NCBI RefSeq assembly: GCF_963666015.1
Contig: NZ_OY762555.1
Location: 1,178,001 to 1,242,000, forward strand
DNA from: an uncultured Sphaerochaeta sp.
Lineage (GTDB): Bacteria > Spirochaetota > Spirochaetia > Sphaerochaetales > Sphaerochaetaceae
DNA length: 64,000 nucleotides
Direction of reading: 5' to 3'
Shown one piece after another: positions 25,602 to 34,700 of this stretch (position 1 is the stretch's first letter; every line of letters begins with the position of its first letter). Below the pieces are notes generated by a model, which searched no databases, was not told the origin of the DNA, and saw nothing but the letters and a program-made list of their open reading frames with translations. Made by a program: the position numbers and the translations under genes.

Positions 25602-26972
25602 ATGCGATCTTACATATCTGAAACCAAAAACACACCAGTAGTCATGGAATGTGATGTATTAGTTGCTGGCGGAGGTACAGCAGGAACTATTGCAGCCATC
25701 GCAGCTGCCAGAAACGGTGCAAAAACTGTCTTAATTGAACGGCATGGACATCTTGGAGGATCCATGGTCAATGGCGCTGGCCCTCTCCATAGTTTCTTTA
25801 ATCTGTACAAGGCATTTCCAGAAACGGGCAAAATACAGGTAGTTAGAGGAATTGCAGATGAGTTGATACAACGAATGACAGAAGCTGGTGGCTGTATGGG
25901 GCATCTCGAGCAGGAAATCGGTTTTAATTACGATTCAGTTGCAACAATCATCGACTGGGAAATCTACAAACAGGTAATCTTTGAGATGATGGAGGAAGCT
26001 AATGTCCACATGAGACTCCATACATGGATTAGTGATGTCGTCAAAGAAGATAACAAAGTGCAAGGCCTTATTGTGGAAAGCAAATCGGGACGAGAGGCAA
26101 TACTATCGAAAATAGTAATTGATGCAACTGGGGATGCTGATGTTGCATACCTCTCGGGGGCTGAATGCACAAATATGTTCCCTGACGGCCATGTGGGAAT
26201 GCCATTCGGGATGAGTAATGTCGACATTCCTAAAGCATACAAATACATCAAAGAGCAAAACATTGTCTATTCTATGATTCATGCTGATAAAGACAGTGAT
26301 TATGACAATATTGCACGAATAGGATTTCACTTGAACAAGCTTCCCGCATTCAAGGAGTTCATGCAATCAAGCGGACTTTGGGGACCGCTCACACTTTCTC
26401 GACATGAAGGTGATTTTTCCTTCATCAATACAACAAACATAAAACCACTCGATGCAGTGAATGTAGAGGAAATTACTCGTGCGGAAGTTATACTGAGATC
26501 ACAAGTAATGAAGATGGCTTCATTGTTGAAGGAGAACATCCCTGGCTTCGAACACGCCTATGTGAGCTGGACGCCCGTACATTTTGGAGTGAGAAGAACA
26601 AGGATCGTTACCTGTGAATATGATATCAGTCTTGAGGAAATCATTAATGGTCAACGTTTTGATGATGAAATTGCTGTATATGGATTCCATGACATGGCTC
26701 CAAAAATCATCATCAAGGATGGCAAGTATTACGGTATACCCTATCGTGCTTTACTTCCTAAAGACGTCGAGAACCTCTTGGTTGCTGGAAGATTGATAAC
26801 ATCCAATTGGGAAGCCCACATGTCTACACGAAACACAGTGTCTTGTATGGCGCAGGGTGAGGCCGTCGGCACCGCAGCTGCCTTGTGCTGTAAGCAGGGT
26901 GTAACACCAAGAAAACTCTCTGTGAAACAGTTGCAGGAACAGCTGATTAGCCAAGGGGTATTTCTTGGATAA
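25602..26972 (+). CDS. FAD-dependent oxidoreductase (FAD_oxidored family)
   Basis: 456 residues. The Rossmann dinucleotide motif VLVAGGGTAGTIAAIAAARN lies at residues 20-39, ending with the acidic residue of TVLIERHGHLGGS; a second FAD-contact motif, VIDATGDADVAYLSG, is at about 168-182, and LLVAGRLITSNWEAHMSTRN near 390. This is the PF12831-type family of flavoproteins often found beside sugar or plant-glycoside catabolic genes; substrates are mostly unknown. GGGAGAAG precedes the ATG. It forms an operon with the aminotransferase at 27048 and is related to the oxidoreductase at 32966 in the same repeat-bracketed block. Confidence 0.85.
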   Translation: MRSYISETKNTPVVMECDVLVAGGGTAGTIAAIAAARNGAKTVLIERHGHLGGSMVNGAGPLHSFFNLYKAFPETGKIQVVRGIADELIQRMTEAGGCMGHLEQEIGFNYDSVATIIDWEIYKQVIFEMMEEANVHMRLHTWISDVVKEDNKVQGLIVESKSGREAILSKIVIDATGDADVAYLSGAECTNMFPDGHVGMPFGMSNVDIPKAYKYIKEQNIVYSMIHADKDSDYDNIARIGFHLNKLPAFKEFMQSSGLWGPLTLSRHEGDFSFINTTNIKPLDAVNVEEITRAEVILRSQVMKMASLLKENIPGFEHAYVSWTPVHFGVRRTRIVTCEYDISLEEIINGQRFDDEIAVYGFHDMAPKIIIKDGKYYGIPYRALLPKDVENLLVAGRLITSNWEAHMSTRNTVSCMAQGEAVGTAAALCCKQGVTPRKLSVKQLQEQLISQGVFLG

Positions 26973-27047
26973 TTTGCAAACACCATTTTGTATGTTTTAG
27001 AAAAAGGGATTGTCTTATGACGTCACAATTTTGAAGGAGAAAGCTTG

Positions 27048-28157
27048 ATGATGAATTTGCTTGATAGTGTTGAAAAAATTACATTGATGGGTCCTGGACC
27101 ATCCTGTGTACCTGATGAAATTTACAAAGCCTTATCAGTTCCAACCTTAGGACATATGGACAGTGAATTCATTAAGATCATGGATGGCATCAAGGAGATG
27201 CAACAGCAAATCATGGCTACTCAGAACAGATTGACAGTCCCAATTTCAGGAACTGGATCAGCCGGTATGGAAACCTGTTTTGTAAACCTTATTGAACCAC
27301 AAGATACAGTTCTCATTTTAAAAAATGGAGTTTTTGGGAATCGCATGTTTGATGTGGCAAGTCGTCTTGGCTCGGAAGTTGATGCAATTGATGCCCCGTG
27401 GGGGACCCCTATCGACCCAGATAAGGTTAGAGAGCAACTTTCAAAAAAAGCATACAAGATTGTTGCAATTGTCCACGCTGAGACCTCTACTGGTGTACGT
27501 AATCCAATTGATGAGGTAGCTAAGCTGGTTCACCAGACAGATGCACTGTATCTGGTAGATGCAGTAACCAGTCTGGGGGGCATCCCTGTTCCTACTGATG
27601 AGCTTGGTATTGATGCATTGTATAGTGGAACGCAGAAGTGCCTGTCTTGCCCACCGGGACTTTCTCCCGTCTCTTTCTCAGAGAAAGCAGTCAAGGTAAT
27701 CACTAACCGAAAAAACAAAGTGCCCAACTGGTACCTCGATATGAATATGATCATCCAGTACTGGGATGGAGCAAAGAGAGTATATCATCATACTGCACCC
27801 ATAAACATGCTCTATGGATTATACCAATCACTGTGCCTTATTCTGGATGAAGGTCTGGATGAGGTGTATTTAAGGCATATGAAGTATCACAACCTTCTGG
27901 TTAGAGAACTTGAAGGTATTGGAATGAACATGCTTGTTGATAAAGAGTACAGACTTCCCATGCTTAACGCTGTAGTAGTACCTGATGGAGTCGATGAAGC
28001 CAGAGTCCGCAGTGACCTGCGAACCAAGTACAACATTGAAATCGGAGCTGGTCTTGGAGCCTTGGCCGGCAAGATCTTCCGTATTGGCTTGATGGGTCAC
28101 ACAGCAAGAGAAGAGAACGTTGTTAAGGTTATCACGGCACTGAAAGCATCACTGTAA
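27048..28157 (+). CDS. Class V aminotransferase (alanine/serine-glyoxylate type)
   Basis: 369 residues from the ATG at 27048, eight bases after AAGGAG; a second ATG at 27051 is equally in frame. The start MGPGPSCVPDEIYKAL, the segment GTGSAGMETCF and the PLP-lysine motif YSGTQKCLSCPPG (Lys197) are those of the alanine-glyoxylate/serine-glyoxylate aminotransferase subgroup. Reaction: transfer of an amino group from Ala, Ser or a ureido compound to glyoxylate, with PLP. Operon with the FAD oxidoreductase, 75 bases downstream of it; together they could oxidise a substrate and transaminate the product, which is inference. A glyoxylate carboligase-like gene lies at the far end of the window. Confidence 0.85.
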   Translation: MMNLLDSVEKITLMGPGPSCVPDEIYKALSVPTLGHMDSEFIKIMDGIKEMQQQIMATQNRLTVPISGTGSAGMETCFVNLIEPQDTVLILKNGVFGNRMFDVASRLGSEVDAIDAPWGTPIDPDKVREQLSKKAYKIVAIVHAETSTGVRNPIDEVAKLVHQTDALYLVDAVTSLGGIPVPTDELGIDALYSGTQKCLSCPPGLSPVSFSEKAVKVITNRKNKVPNWYLDMNMIIQYWDGAKRVYHHTAPINMLYGLYQSLCLILDEGLDEVYLRHMKYHNLLVRELEGIGMNMLVDKEYRLPMLNAVVVPDGVDEARVRSDLRTKYNIEIGAGLGALAGKIFRIGLMGHTAREENVVKVITALKASL

Positions 28158-28174
28158 AACATATAGCGCTTTAT

Positions 28175-28207
28175 AATATCTGCAGGTCATCCCTGCAGAT
28201 ATTTTTT
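28175..28207. terminator. Bidirectional terminator between aminotransferase and GH5 genes
   Basis: AATATCTGCAGG (28175-28186), loop TCATC, CCTGCAGATATT (28192-28203), then TTTTT on the plus strand. Twelve perfect pairs. On the minus strand the stem overlaps the last codons of the GH5 gene. Confidence 0.85.
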
Positions 28208-29635
28208 CAACAATGCAATATATTGGGTATTTACAATACAGTTCCTGAATGCAAATGCCTGCATGACTCGATCAATACCATCTTCACTAAGATGAGCGAA
28301 TCGCTTTGCATAGGCAGGTTGCAGCATCGCTGCCGCAAACCCGGTAAGTGCAGCATAATTTAAACAGAACGCATTCGCGCGTTTGTCATACGGTTCGAGG
28401 GAGACTTCTGCAATAAGATCAGCAAGCTCCTTGGCCAGAATTCGACCCTTGCTTTCCTGATACAAGGCAGTGAAATTCTCTGAACCCAACACCTTCTTCA
28501 TATTCTGGATCGGCTTGATCAACTGCATATACTCAGAATCAGGGTCGAGGGTTACCCACCCCATCACCCCTGCGTCCTTGTATGTCCAGGTTGTCCAGTG
28601 CAAATCAAGTTGTGTATACACAGAGAGCTGATCATCCATTGAGCGCAAGCGATCAGGCACCTGATTTTCTGGACCATGGTACTGAGCCCCAAACTCACCC
28701 ACCAATAGAGGCACGTTGTGAGCCTTTGCATACGTGAATCCTTCACTAATGCTTATTTCCTCGATATAGCGGTCTCGGTCCCAATACGATCGGGTATCTT
28801 CACCTCCATACCACCCAGGATACGCCCCAGGTCCAAATCCAGGTAATGCGTAGTGATGGTTGCTATACACACAGTTGGAATCGATAGGGATATCCATACC
28901 ACTGAAATAGCGTCCATATCGATCCCCTTCCAAAAAAATAATATGCTTTGCATCAACTGAACGAATCATACGAATCAGGTACTGATAGACTGTGTTGACC
29001 TTCTTCCAATCTGACTGATAGTTCTCAAAGAAATCAAATGGATGGTCTCCGTTCGGTGTACCACTTGCTGGTTCATTCATTAGCTCATACCCAGCAACAA
29101 CCGCCCTGTCCTTGCATCTCTCTGCAATCTCAACCCAGAGTCTAGCCAACCGTTCCTGAAAGTGTGGATGTGTCCAGAAGGTACAAGCGCCACGTTCGTT
29201 GTCACTATGCCAATGACAGTTCTGCCAACCTTGTACCGCATGCATATCCAAAATAACATACAAGCCATACTTCTCGCAGATATCCAACAACCAATTCAAT
29301 CGTACAAATCCTGACTCCTTGTACACAAAAGGGGTCGAATCATCCTCAAAGTGACGATAGTTCAGCGGTACCCGTAAACAAGTTGCTCCTACTGATTTGA
29401 TAAAGGCTATATCATCTTCACTGAGAAAGGCATCAAGCAACCTCTCAAAGAAATATTCACCCTTTGCATTTCCCAACGTTTTGGCAATGTGCCCTCGAAT
29501 GCCACTCTCGGTTCCTGGATAGCCGTCGATGAAATCTTCCATATTCATCCAACCACCAAGACAGGTACCCCTGAGGAATAGCTTCCTTCCACTTTTCGTA
29601 ACTATAGTCCCATCTTCTACATTGAGAAACTCCAT
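28187..29635 (-). CDS. Glycoside hydrolase family 5 (cellulase/exo-glucanase type)
   Basis: 482 residues from the ATG at 29635, chosen because GGAG lies six bases upstream; an ATG at 29641 overlaps that site. No signal peptide, so cytoplasmic. GH5 landmarks: LRGTCLGGWMNMED near 21-34, LRVPLNYRHFED at about 88-99, acid/base Glu188 in YELMNEPASG, HHYALPG near 260, nucleophile Glu314 in LVGEFGAQYHG, and a late Trp (GVMGWVTL). Such intracellular GH5 enzymes act on imported beta-glucosides or steryl/aryl glycosides. It is the last gene of the minus-strand operon starting with the oxidoreductase at 34384. Confidence 0.87.
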   Translation of the reverse strand: MEFLNVEDGTIVTKSGRKLFLRGTCLGGWMNMEDFIDGYPGTESGIRGHIAKTLGNAKGEYFFERLLDAFLSEDDIAFIKSVGATCLRVPLNYRHFEDDSTPFVYKESGFVRLNWLLDICEKYGLYVILDMHAVQGWQNCHWHSDNERGACTFWTHPHFQERLARLWVEIAERCKDRAVVAGYELMNEPASGTPNGDHPFDFFENYQSDWKKVNTVYQYLIRMIRSVDAKHIIFLEGDRYGRYFSGMDIPIDSNCVYSNHHYALPGFGPGAYPGWYGGEDTRSYWDRDRYIEEISISEGFTYAKAHNVPLLVGEFGAQYHGPENQVPDRLRSMDDQLSVYTQLDLHWTTWTYKDAGVMGWVTLDPDSEYMQLIKPIQNMKKVLGSENFTALYQESKGRILAKELADLIAEVSLEPYDKRANAFCLNYAALTGFAAAMLQPAYAKRFAHLSEDGIDRVMQAFAFRNCIVNTQYIALLKKYLQG

Positions 29636-29651
29636 TTTCATCTCCAATAGA

Positions 29652-30515
29652 TCAGCCTTTAATTGCACCTTCTGTGAGCCCAGAAATAAAGAACCTGTTG
29701 AGTATAAGATAAACAATTAGCATAGGTATCAATGAGATACTAATACCTGCCAGAGCCAAATCCCAGGAAGAAGCAGCCGCCCCACTCTGTTTCAAGTTCA
29801 CGACCCCTACGGTCAACGGCATTCTCATCGGTTTGCTAATCGTAAAGACAAATGGAAGCAAATAGTCGTTCCATGCAATTCTAAAGGAGATCAAACCAAT
29901 GGTAGCGATCAAAGGTTTCAACAACGGCATGATGATACAAAAGAATGTTGACAGAAATGTACATCCATCGATCTTCGCTGAATCATCAAGTTCCTTGGGT
30001 ATTTGATCTATGAAACTGGTAGATAAGAATATCTGCGTCACATTCATACCGAACACACGAATGATAATGACCCCCCAAAGAGAGCCACTGAGCCCAATTT
30101 CTCTAGCCAGACTCAACTGAGGATACAGACTCAATGTCCCGATGGAAATAAAGAGCGAGGAGAGAACCATGTAATAAATAATCTTTGTAATGACAGTACG
30201 TCCTCTGGAAAAAACATACCCTGCAGTTGTCGCGGTATATATACACCCGATAACGATAAAGAAAGCCAAATACAAACTGTTATAGGTATATTGGGAGAAG
30301 TTCGCAAGCTCCCAAGCCCGTTTATAGTTATGGAACTGCCAACCTTCCTGGGGAAGAATATGCGGTCCCCCAATCATAATCTCAAAGTTAGTCTTAAAGG
30401 AAGCGAGAAATATGTAGACTATCGGAAACAGGGCAATCACCGTGACTGCCAGTAGAAACAGATAGACCGGGATGCGAGAACCAAACTTTGCTAATTTCCT
30501 TCGATTGCTTATCAC
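29652..30515 (-). CDS. Carbohydrate ABC transporter permease, MalG type
   Basis: 287 residues from a GTG at 30515, preceded by AGGGGTG. Six membrane segments, and an EAA loop at about 180-195 (LDDSAKIDGCTFLSTFFCIIMP). The C-terminus FFISGLTEGAIKG is standard for the family. It lies 14 bases after its partner permease and 16 bases before the GH5 gene. Substrate inferred to be the glycoside cleaved by GH5. Confidence 0.9.
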   Translation of the reverse strand: MISNRRKLAKFGSRIPVYLFLLAVTVIALFPIVYIFLASFKTNFEIMIGGPHILPQEGWQFHNYKRAWELANFSQYTYNSLYLAFFIVIGCIYTATTAGYVFSRGRTVITKIIYYMVLSSLFISIGTLSLYPQLSLAREIGLSGSLWGVIIIRVFGMNVTQIFLSTSFIDQIPKELDDSAKIDGCTFLSTFFCIIMPLLKPLIATIGLISFRIAWNDYLLPFVFTISKPMRMPLTVGVVNLKQSGAAASSWDLALAGISISLIPMLIVYLILNRFFISGLTEGAIKG

Positions 30516-30529
30516 GTTTTACACCCCTA

Positions 30530-31468
30530 TCAATAGATTGATTTCATTTTTTTCGACATTTTCAGATACCCAATTGTCAATATGGACAAGAATATTGCCG
30601 TAAGGACCGCTAATGAGGATGCATACCCGAACTGGCTTACAGTACCTGCATCAGTATCCCCATAACTGAAGAAGTACTTGAAGATATAGGTCATCACCAC
30701 CTCAGTTCCTCCTCCCGGCTGTCCATTTGTCATGACCAATATCAAGTCAGTTATCTTCATGGTTCCCAGTACACTGAGCATAATCACCACCTGCATGACC
30801 GGTGCTAACATCGGGATAGTGATGAAAATGAATTGCTTGAAGCTACTTGCTCCATCAATGTCTGCACTTTCATAGAGCTCCTTTGGAATATTCTGCAGCC
30901 CCATGAGAAAATAGATCATGATCAGTCCAAAGGTCGTCCACACAGAAACCAACAGTATTACCAACATAGCCAACCATCTATCACCAAACCAATTGACATG
31001 TTTGGAAACCATCTCAAAATGGACCAACAGCCCATTGATAATTCCGTTGTAGGCACTGAAAATGATATTGAATACAAGACCAACCACTGCCACGCTGAAT
31101 ACTGTGGGCAGGAAGAATACAATCCTGAAAAAGGAACTTCCCTTAACCTTGTTATTTACCAAGACAGCAAGGACTAAGGCTAAAGGCATTTCTATTATTA
31201 ACTTGGAAAAAGCTAGTAAAAAGGTGTTCCCGAGTGAAAACCAAAAGACCTTATCCCGTGTAAACGCCCTGATAAAGTTTGCAAAACCGACAAATTCAGG
31301 TGTTGAATACCCATCATAGCGGAACGGAGCCCACCGTAAAACCCATATTATAGGATACACCACGAAGAGAATGAATCCAATAAACATCGGAAGAATCAAA
31401 AGAAGCTCTTGGGTCCTGTTGTCCGCAGCAACCAAACATATTTTTTTTCTATCAAGCTTTATTTTCAT
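30530..31468 (-). CDS. Carbohydrate ABC transporter permease, MalF type
   Basis: 312 residues, six to seven hydrophobic segments, EAA loop near residue 215 (YESADIDGASSFKQFIFITIP). No convincing Shine-Dalgarno precedes the ATG at 31468; translation may depend on the upstream structure (hairpin 31492-31520). First permease after the binding-protein gene in the minus-strand operon. Confidence 0.9.
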   Translation of the reverse strand: MKIKLDRKKICLVAADNRTQELLLILPMFIGFILFVVYPIIWVLRWAPFRYDGYSTPEFVGFANFIRAFTRDKVFWFSLGNTFLLAFSKLIIEMPLALVLAVLVNNKVKGSSFFRIVFFLPTVFSVAVVGLVFNIIFSAYNGIINGLLVHFEMVSKHVNWFGDRWLAMLVILLVSVWTTFGLIMIYFLMGLQNIPKELYESADIDGASSFKQFIFITIPMLAPVMQVVIMLSVLGTMKITDLILVMTNGQPGGGTEVVMTYIFKYFFSYGDTDAGTVSQFGYASSLAVLTAIFLSILTIGYLKMSKKMKSIY

Positions 31469-31491
31469 ATAAATAAGAATACCCCAGATTC

Positions 31492-31520
31492 AGTAGAAGT
31501 ATAGATTTCCTGATCTGGGG
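31492..31520 (-). promoter_or_regulatory. Hairpin between binding-protein and permease genes
   Basis: CCCCAGAT (31492-31499) pairs with ATCTGGGG (31513-31520); CAG/CTG extends it past a bulge. It lies in the 72-base gap after the binding-protein stop, without a T-run, in the position where many sugar operons carry an mRNA-stabilising or partially terminating hairpin. Confidence 0.55.
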
Positions 31521-31540
31521 CATGACTCCTCTAGTTTAGG

Positions 31541-32899
31541 TTATCTTGTGACCCATTTCACGTTCTCATCATAATCTGGATCCATATACTTGCTGACATC
31601 CAATTCTCCACTTGTAATCGCTTTTTCGAGTGCTGCATTGTATCTTCTGTCTAGGTCAGACAACCCTTCAACAACACCTATGCGATTGGTGAGAATCTTG
31701 GAGAAGACATCATAGTAGCTCTCGCCTTCAACACGCATCTTCGATTCCGGATACGCGGGCTTCATGTAGAAATTTGTAAGATCTGCAAATGCTGCCCACT
31801 GCGGTCTCTCCGGCTCGCCGGCAAATTTGGTCACAGCAGCACCACGGATAGGAATATCCTTTGCATTCTCATAGGTTGAAGCAAGATGCTCAACGCTCAA
31901 TAATGCCTTATAGACTTCCATTACCTCTTCCTCAACTCCTTCCTCTATAACCTTGGAGCTGATTACATAGAATGCACCTGGATTACCAATCTGCTTGTAG
32001 CGATTATTGGGATCTTCAACTGGAATTGGAGCTACACCCCAATCGAACTTTGCCGGGAACTGATCATACAAGACACCGACATCGAAGGAGTTTCCGATTA
32101 ACATACCAATATTGCCTGCTGAGAAGTGTGCGCGCAGTGTATCGAAGTCCAGTCCTTCCATTCCGGGGAACATGGAACCATCTTCAACCAGACCGAGCAT
32201 CAGTTCAAAGAAAGGCTTGAGAGACATGAAGTCCCATCGCCCAGTCTTATGGTTGAACATCTGGTGACCAACCGATGGAGCAGCAGGGAATGCGATATGA
32301 TACAGCTTGTAGTTCTCATAGCGAAGAGGGATACCATATCCGTACACATTTGAACCACCCCTTTCAGTAATGATCTTCGCGGTCTCTCTGAATTCTTTAT
32401 AGCTTTCTGGAACATCTAGGCCCAACTCAGCAAACATCTCTTTGTTATAAATCAAGTTCTGAGTGGTTACTCTGATGGGAATGGCGTAGATTTCTCCGCC
32501 AAACACTCCAACATCCTCACGATGAAAACCTTTGGTCTCTTCAATCAGAACATCTCCACCGGGAAGGTCCTTGATGGGGACAATCTTATTGGTTTCAGCG
32601 TATTGACCTGATTTTCTACTCTTGAAAATATGAGGTTCTTCGCCAGCGGCAATAGCGACGTCTATTGCACTGTAGTAATCACCACCATATACCTTATGTT
32701 CGATACGAATGCCTTTCTCTTTTCCAATGGTTTCATTGAATTTCTTCACTGTGGCATCGTACTCGGGTTTGTTGTGAGCATCATTGGCCCAAACACTAAT
32801 CACAACTTCCTTTTTGGCTTCTTCTTTTTCCGCTTGAGCAAAAATTGGCAATGCCATTATAATTGCCAGCACAAGCACCAAACTAATGATCTTTTTCAT
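31541..32899 (-). CDS. Extracellular sugar-binding protein of an ABC transporter
   Basis: 452 residues. Signal peptide about 1-22 (MKKIISLVLVLAIIMALPIFAQA, then EKEEAKKE); no lipobox Cys. VVISVWANDAHNKPEYDATVKKF begins the family-1 solute-binding fold, and PHIFKSRKSGQY and IPIRVTTQNLIYNKEMFAELGL are typical. GAGGAGGAACG precedes the ATG. The gene is bracketed by hairpins (32921-32938 upstream, 31492-31520 downstream). Partner of the two permeases at 29652-31468. Ligand unknown, presumably a glycoside. Confidence 0.88.
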   Translation of the reverse strand: MKKIISLVLVLAIIMALPIFAQAEKEEAKKEVVISVWANDAHNKPEYDATVKKFNETIGKEKGIRIEHKVYGGDYYSAIDVAIAAGEEPHIFKSRKSGQYAETNKIVPIKDLPGGDVLIEETKGFHREDVGVFGGEIYAIPIRVTTQNLIYNKEMFAELGLDVPESYKEFRETAKIITERGGSNVYGYGIPLRYENYKLYHIAFPAAPSVGHQMFNHKTGRWDFMSLKPFFELMLGLVEDGSMFPGMEGLDFDTLRAHFSAGNIGMLIGNSFDVGVLYDQFPAKFDWGVAPIPVEDPNNRYKQIGNPGAFYVISSKVIEEGVEEEVMEVYKALLSVEHLASTYENAKDIPIRGAAVTKFAGEPERPQWAAFADLTNFYMKPAYPESKMRVEGESYYDVFSKILTNRIGVVEGLSDLDRRYNAALEKAITSGELDVSKYMDPDYDENVKWVTR

Positions 32900-32920
32900 A
32901 CGTTCCTCCTCTTTATTGTA

Positions 32921-32938
32921 TCCACCACTAAGGGTGGA
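32921..32938 (-). promoter_or_regulatory. Hairpin upstream of the binding-protein gene
   Basis: TCCACC (32921-32926) and GGTGGA (32933-32938) form a 6-bp stem with a 6-base loop, in the 66-base gap between the oxidoreductase stop and the binding-protein ribosome site. Confidence 0.4.
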
Positions 32939-32965
32939 AAACGCACTTAATGAATATCGATCAAC

Positions 32966-34384
32966 CTATCTTTTCGTGAATTTCTCAGGATAGACAAGCT
33001 CTTGCAACTTTTTTACATCAACATCACGGATACTCTTGCAATCCTCAATTGCCATTGCAGCTGCTGTCCCAGCAGCCTGTCCCATTGAAAAACAGAACCC
33101 TATACTTCTGTTACAGGAGAGGGCTAGCTGATCAGCTGAGAAACACCGTCCAATTACCATGACATTTTTTAATCCTTTCACCAGTATCGACCTGAAAGAG
33201 ATCTCTTCATATTCACCCTCGTCATACCGCTCCATCGCAGTTCCCAATCCCTTTGGATTGTGATACTCAATACTGTCAGTATTCTTAAGAATTGCATCAT
33301 CATATTTTCTTCTTGCCTTGAAATCTTCAACGGTATGCACATGATCACCCATGATTCTTCTTGTTTCACGAATACCGAGAATAGAGGCTGTATCCATCAA
33401 GAATGATTTCTCAAATCCTGGAACACGTTCTTTCAAGAAGTGATAGATGAACCAACTTTGTCTGCGACCTTCAATCATTGATTCTGTAATGACGGTGGCA
33501 TCGATAGCATTCTTGTTGAGAATCCTTGTTGCATTGACCAATACCTGGTTGTCATGAGGCAAATTCATCATCAAGATACCGTTTCGTACGGTGAGTACTT
33601 GCTTTTCCCATTCGGTAAAGACTTTCTCAGACATCGCATTCTTGATGGTCTTATTGAAACGACCGATATGAGCATAGGTTTTTGGACTCCCAAAGACACT
33701 CTTTCGAATTTCCTTTGGAGTGATCTTATGCAAATCTTCCGGATTCTTATCAAAATGGTCCATCAACGCCTTCATGTCCACATCCCCGATACGGAACATC
33801 AAGGTCGGTGCAGAACAAAGCCCGTCTTCCTTGTTACCTATCTCATAAGAAGCTCCAGCCTGATAACACAAATCTCCGTCCCCGGTTGCATCAATGAATA
33901 CGTTTCCTTCAATCACCTGTCTGCCATTCTTATTTTCAATTACCACACCTTGTATGGTATCGCCTTCCTTGATTACATCAGCAACAAGTGTTCCATATAG
34001 TATATTCACACCTGCATCAAGGAGCATCTCCTCCAATATACGCTTGGAAGCCTCAGGGTCCACAGGAACTTCGGTCATATATGAGACGGGATTTATTTCG
34101 GGGATATATCCAGGAGGAGAAGCCATGCCTTCCTTACCCAGATTCATCATAACTTCTGTGGGAATTCCGGTCATATATTTTTCAACCGCTACTTTTGCCA
34201 TCAAACCACTTGTCATAATCCCGCCCAATGCAAATTCTCGTTCAATAATGATGGTTTTTGCATTGTTTCTTGCCGCTGCCAGAGCTGCAGCAAATCCAGC
34301 AGAGCCTCCCCCTGCAACAACTACATCTGCACGAAAGGTTACTGGAATTTCCTTTTGACTTGTAAGGTACTTTTTACTACTCAA
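32966..34384 (-). CDS. FAD-dependent oxidoreductase (FAD_oxidored family)
   Basis: 472 residues from a TTG at 34384, preferred because GAGGGA lies six bases upstream; the frame is open to another TTG at 34414 without a ribosome site. Rossmann motif VVVAGGGSAGFAAALAAARN at about 20-39, TIIIEREFALGGIMTSG, second motif FIDATGDGDLCYQAGA near 190, and VIGRCFSADQLALSCNRSIG near 425. It resembles the 25602 product along its length, so the two are paralogues or parallel acquisitions. First gene of the operon that continues with the sugar importer and GH5, which suggests it oxidises a sugar or glycoside. Divergent from the IclR gene. Confidence 0.85.
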   Translation of the reverse strand: MSSKKYLTSQKEIPVTFRADVVVAGGGSAGFAAALAAARNNAKTIIIEREFALGGIMTSGLMAKVAVEKYMTGIPTEVMMNLGKEGMASPPGYIPEINPVSYMTEVPVDPEASKRILEEMLLDAGVNILYGTLVADVIKEGDTIQGVVIENKNGRQVIEGNVFIDATGDGDLCYQAGASYEIGNKEDGLCSAPTLMFRIGDVDMKALMDHFDKNPEDLHKITPKEIRKSVFGSPKTYAHIGRFNKTIKNAMSEKVFTEWEKQVLTVRNGILMMNLPHDNQVLVNATRILNKNAIDATVITESMIEGRRQSWFIYHFLKERVPGFEKSFLMDTASILGIRETRRIMGDHVHTVEDFKARRKYDDAILKNTDSIEYHNPKGLGTAMERYDEGEYEEISFRSILVKGLKNVMVIGRCFSADQLALSCNRSIGFCFSMGQAAGTAAAMAIEDCKSIRDVDVKKLQELVYPEKFTKR

Positions 34385-34518
34385 CTTGATTCCCTCTTTT
34401 ATTCCAAAACTCAAGAACAGCTGGCCCGAAAGGAAAGTAATCGAAGATTACGGTAATTTATTTCGAATCAATACCAATTTTTGTTTTTGAATTTTAATTT
34501 TTAATATCCTCTTTTATT

Positions 34519-34547
34519 ATTCTATTATTGGCTTACCACGTTGTCAA
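34519..34547 (-). promoter_or_regulatory. Strong promoter of the oxidoreductase-ABC-GH5 operon
   Basis: On the minus strand TTGACA (34547-34542), 17-base spacer, TAGAAT (34524-34519). The leader to the TTG start would be about 130 bases. Confidence 0.7.
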
Positions 34548-34585
34548 CCTTTTTGTGATTCGAACAGAAAAACAATTATTCATTG

Positions 34586-34602
34586 ATAAATCATGGATTT
34601 AT
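34586..34602. promoter_or_regulatory. Candidate IclR operator between divergent promoters
   Basis: ATAAATC-ATG-GATTTAT, perfect 7-bp arms around three bases, in the middle of the 316-base gap between the oxidoreductase operon and the iclR-type gene. IclR-family regulators bind short palindromes in such divergent regions. Apart from the two promoters, nothing else was seen in the gap. Confidence 0.5.
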
Positions 34603-34655
34603 AAGAATTTCTTGGCAAATATCGCTAATAGTTGCATATTTTTTTCTTATTGATA

Positions 34656-34683
34656 TTGAAAAATTCTTTTTAACATGTAGAAT
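34656..34683 (+). promoter_or_regulatory. Promoter of the IclR-type regulator
   Basis: TTGAAA (34656-34661), 16-base spacer, TAGAAT (34678-34683), 17 bases before the ATG at 34701. Confidence 0.6.
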
Positions 34684-34700
34684 CTTAATTGAGGTAAGTC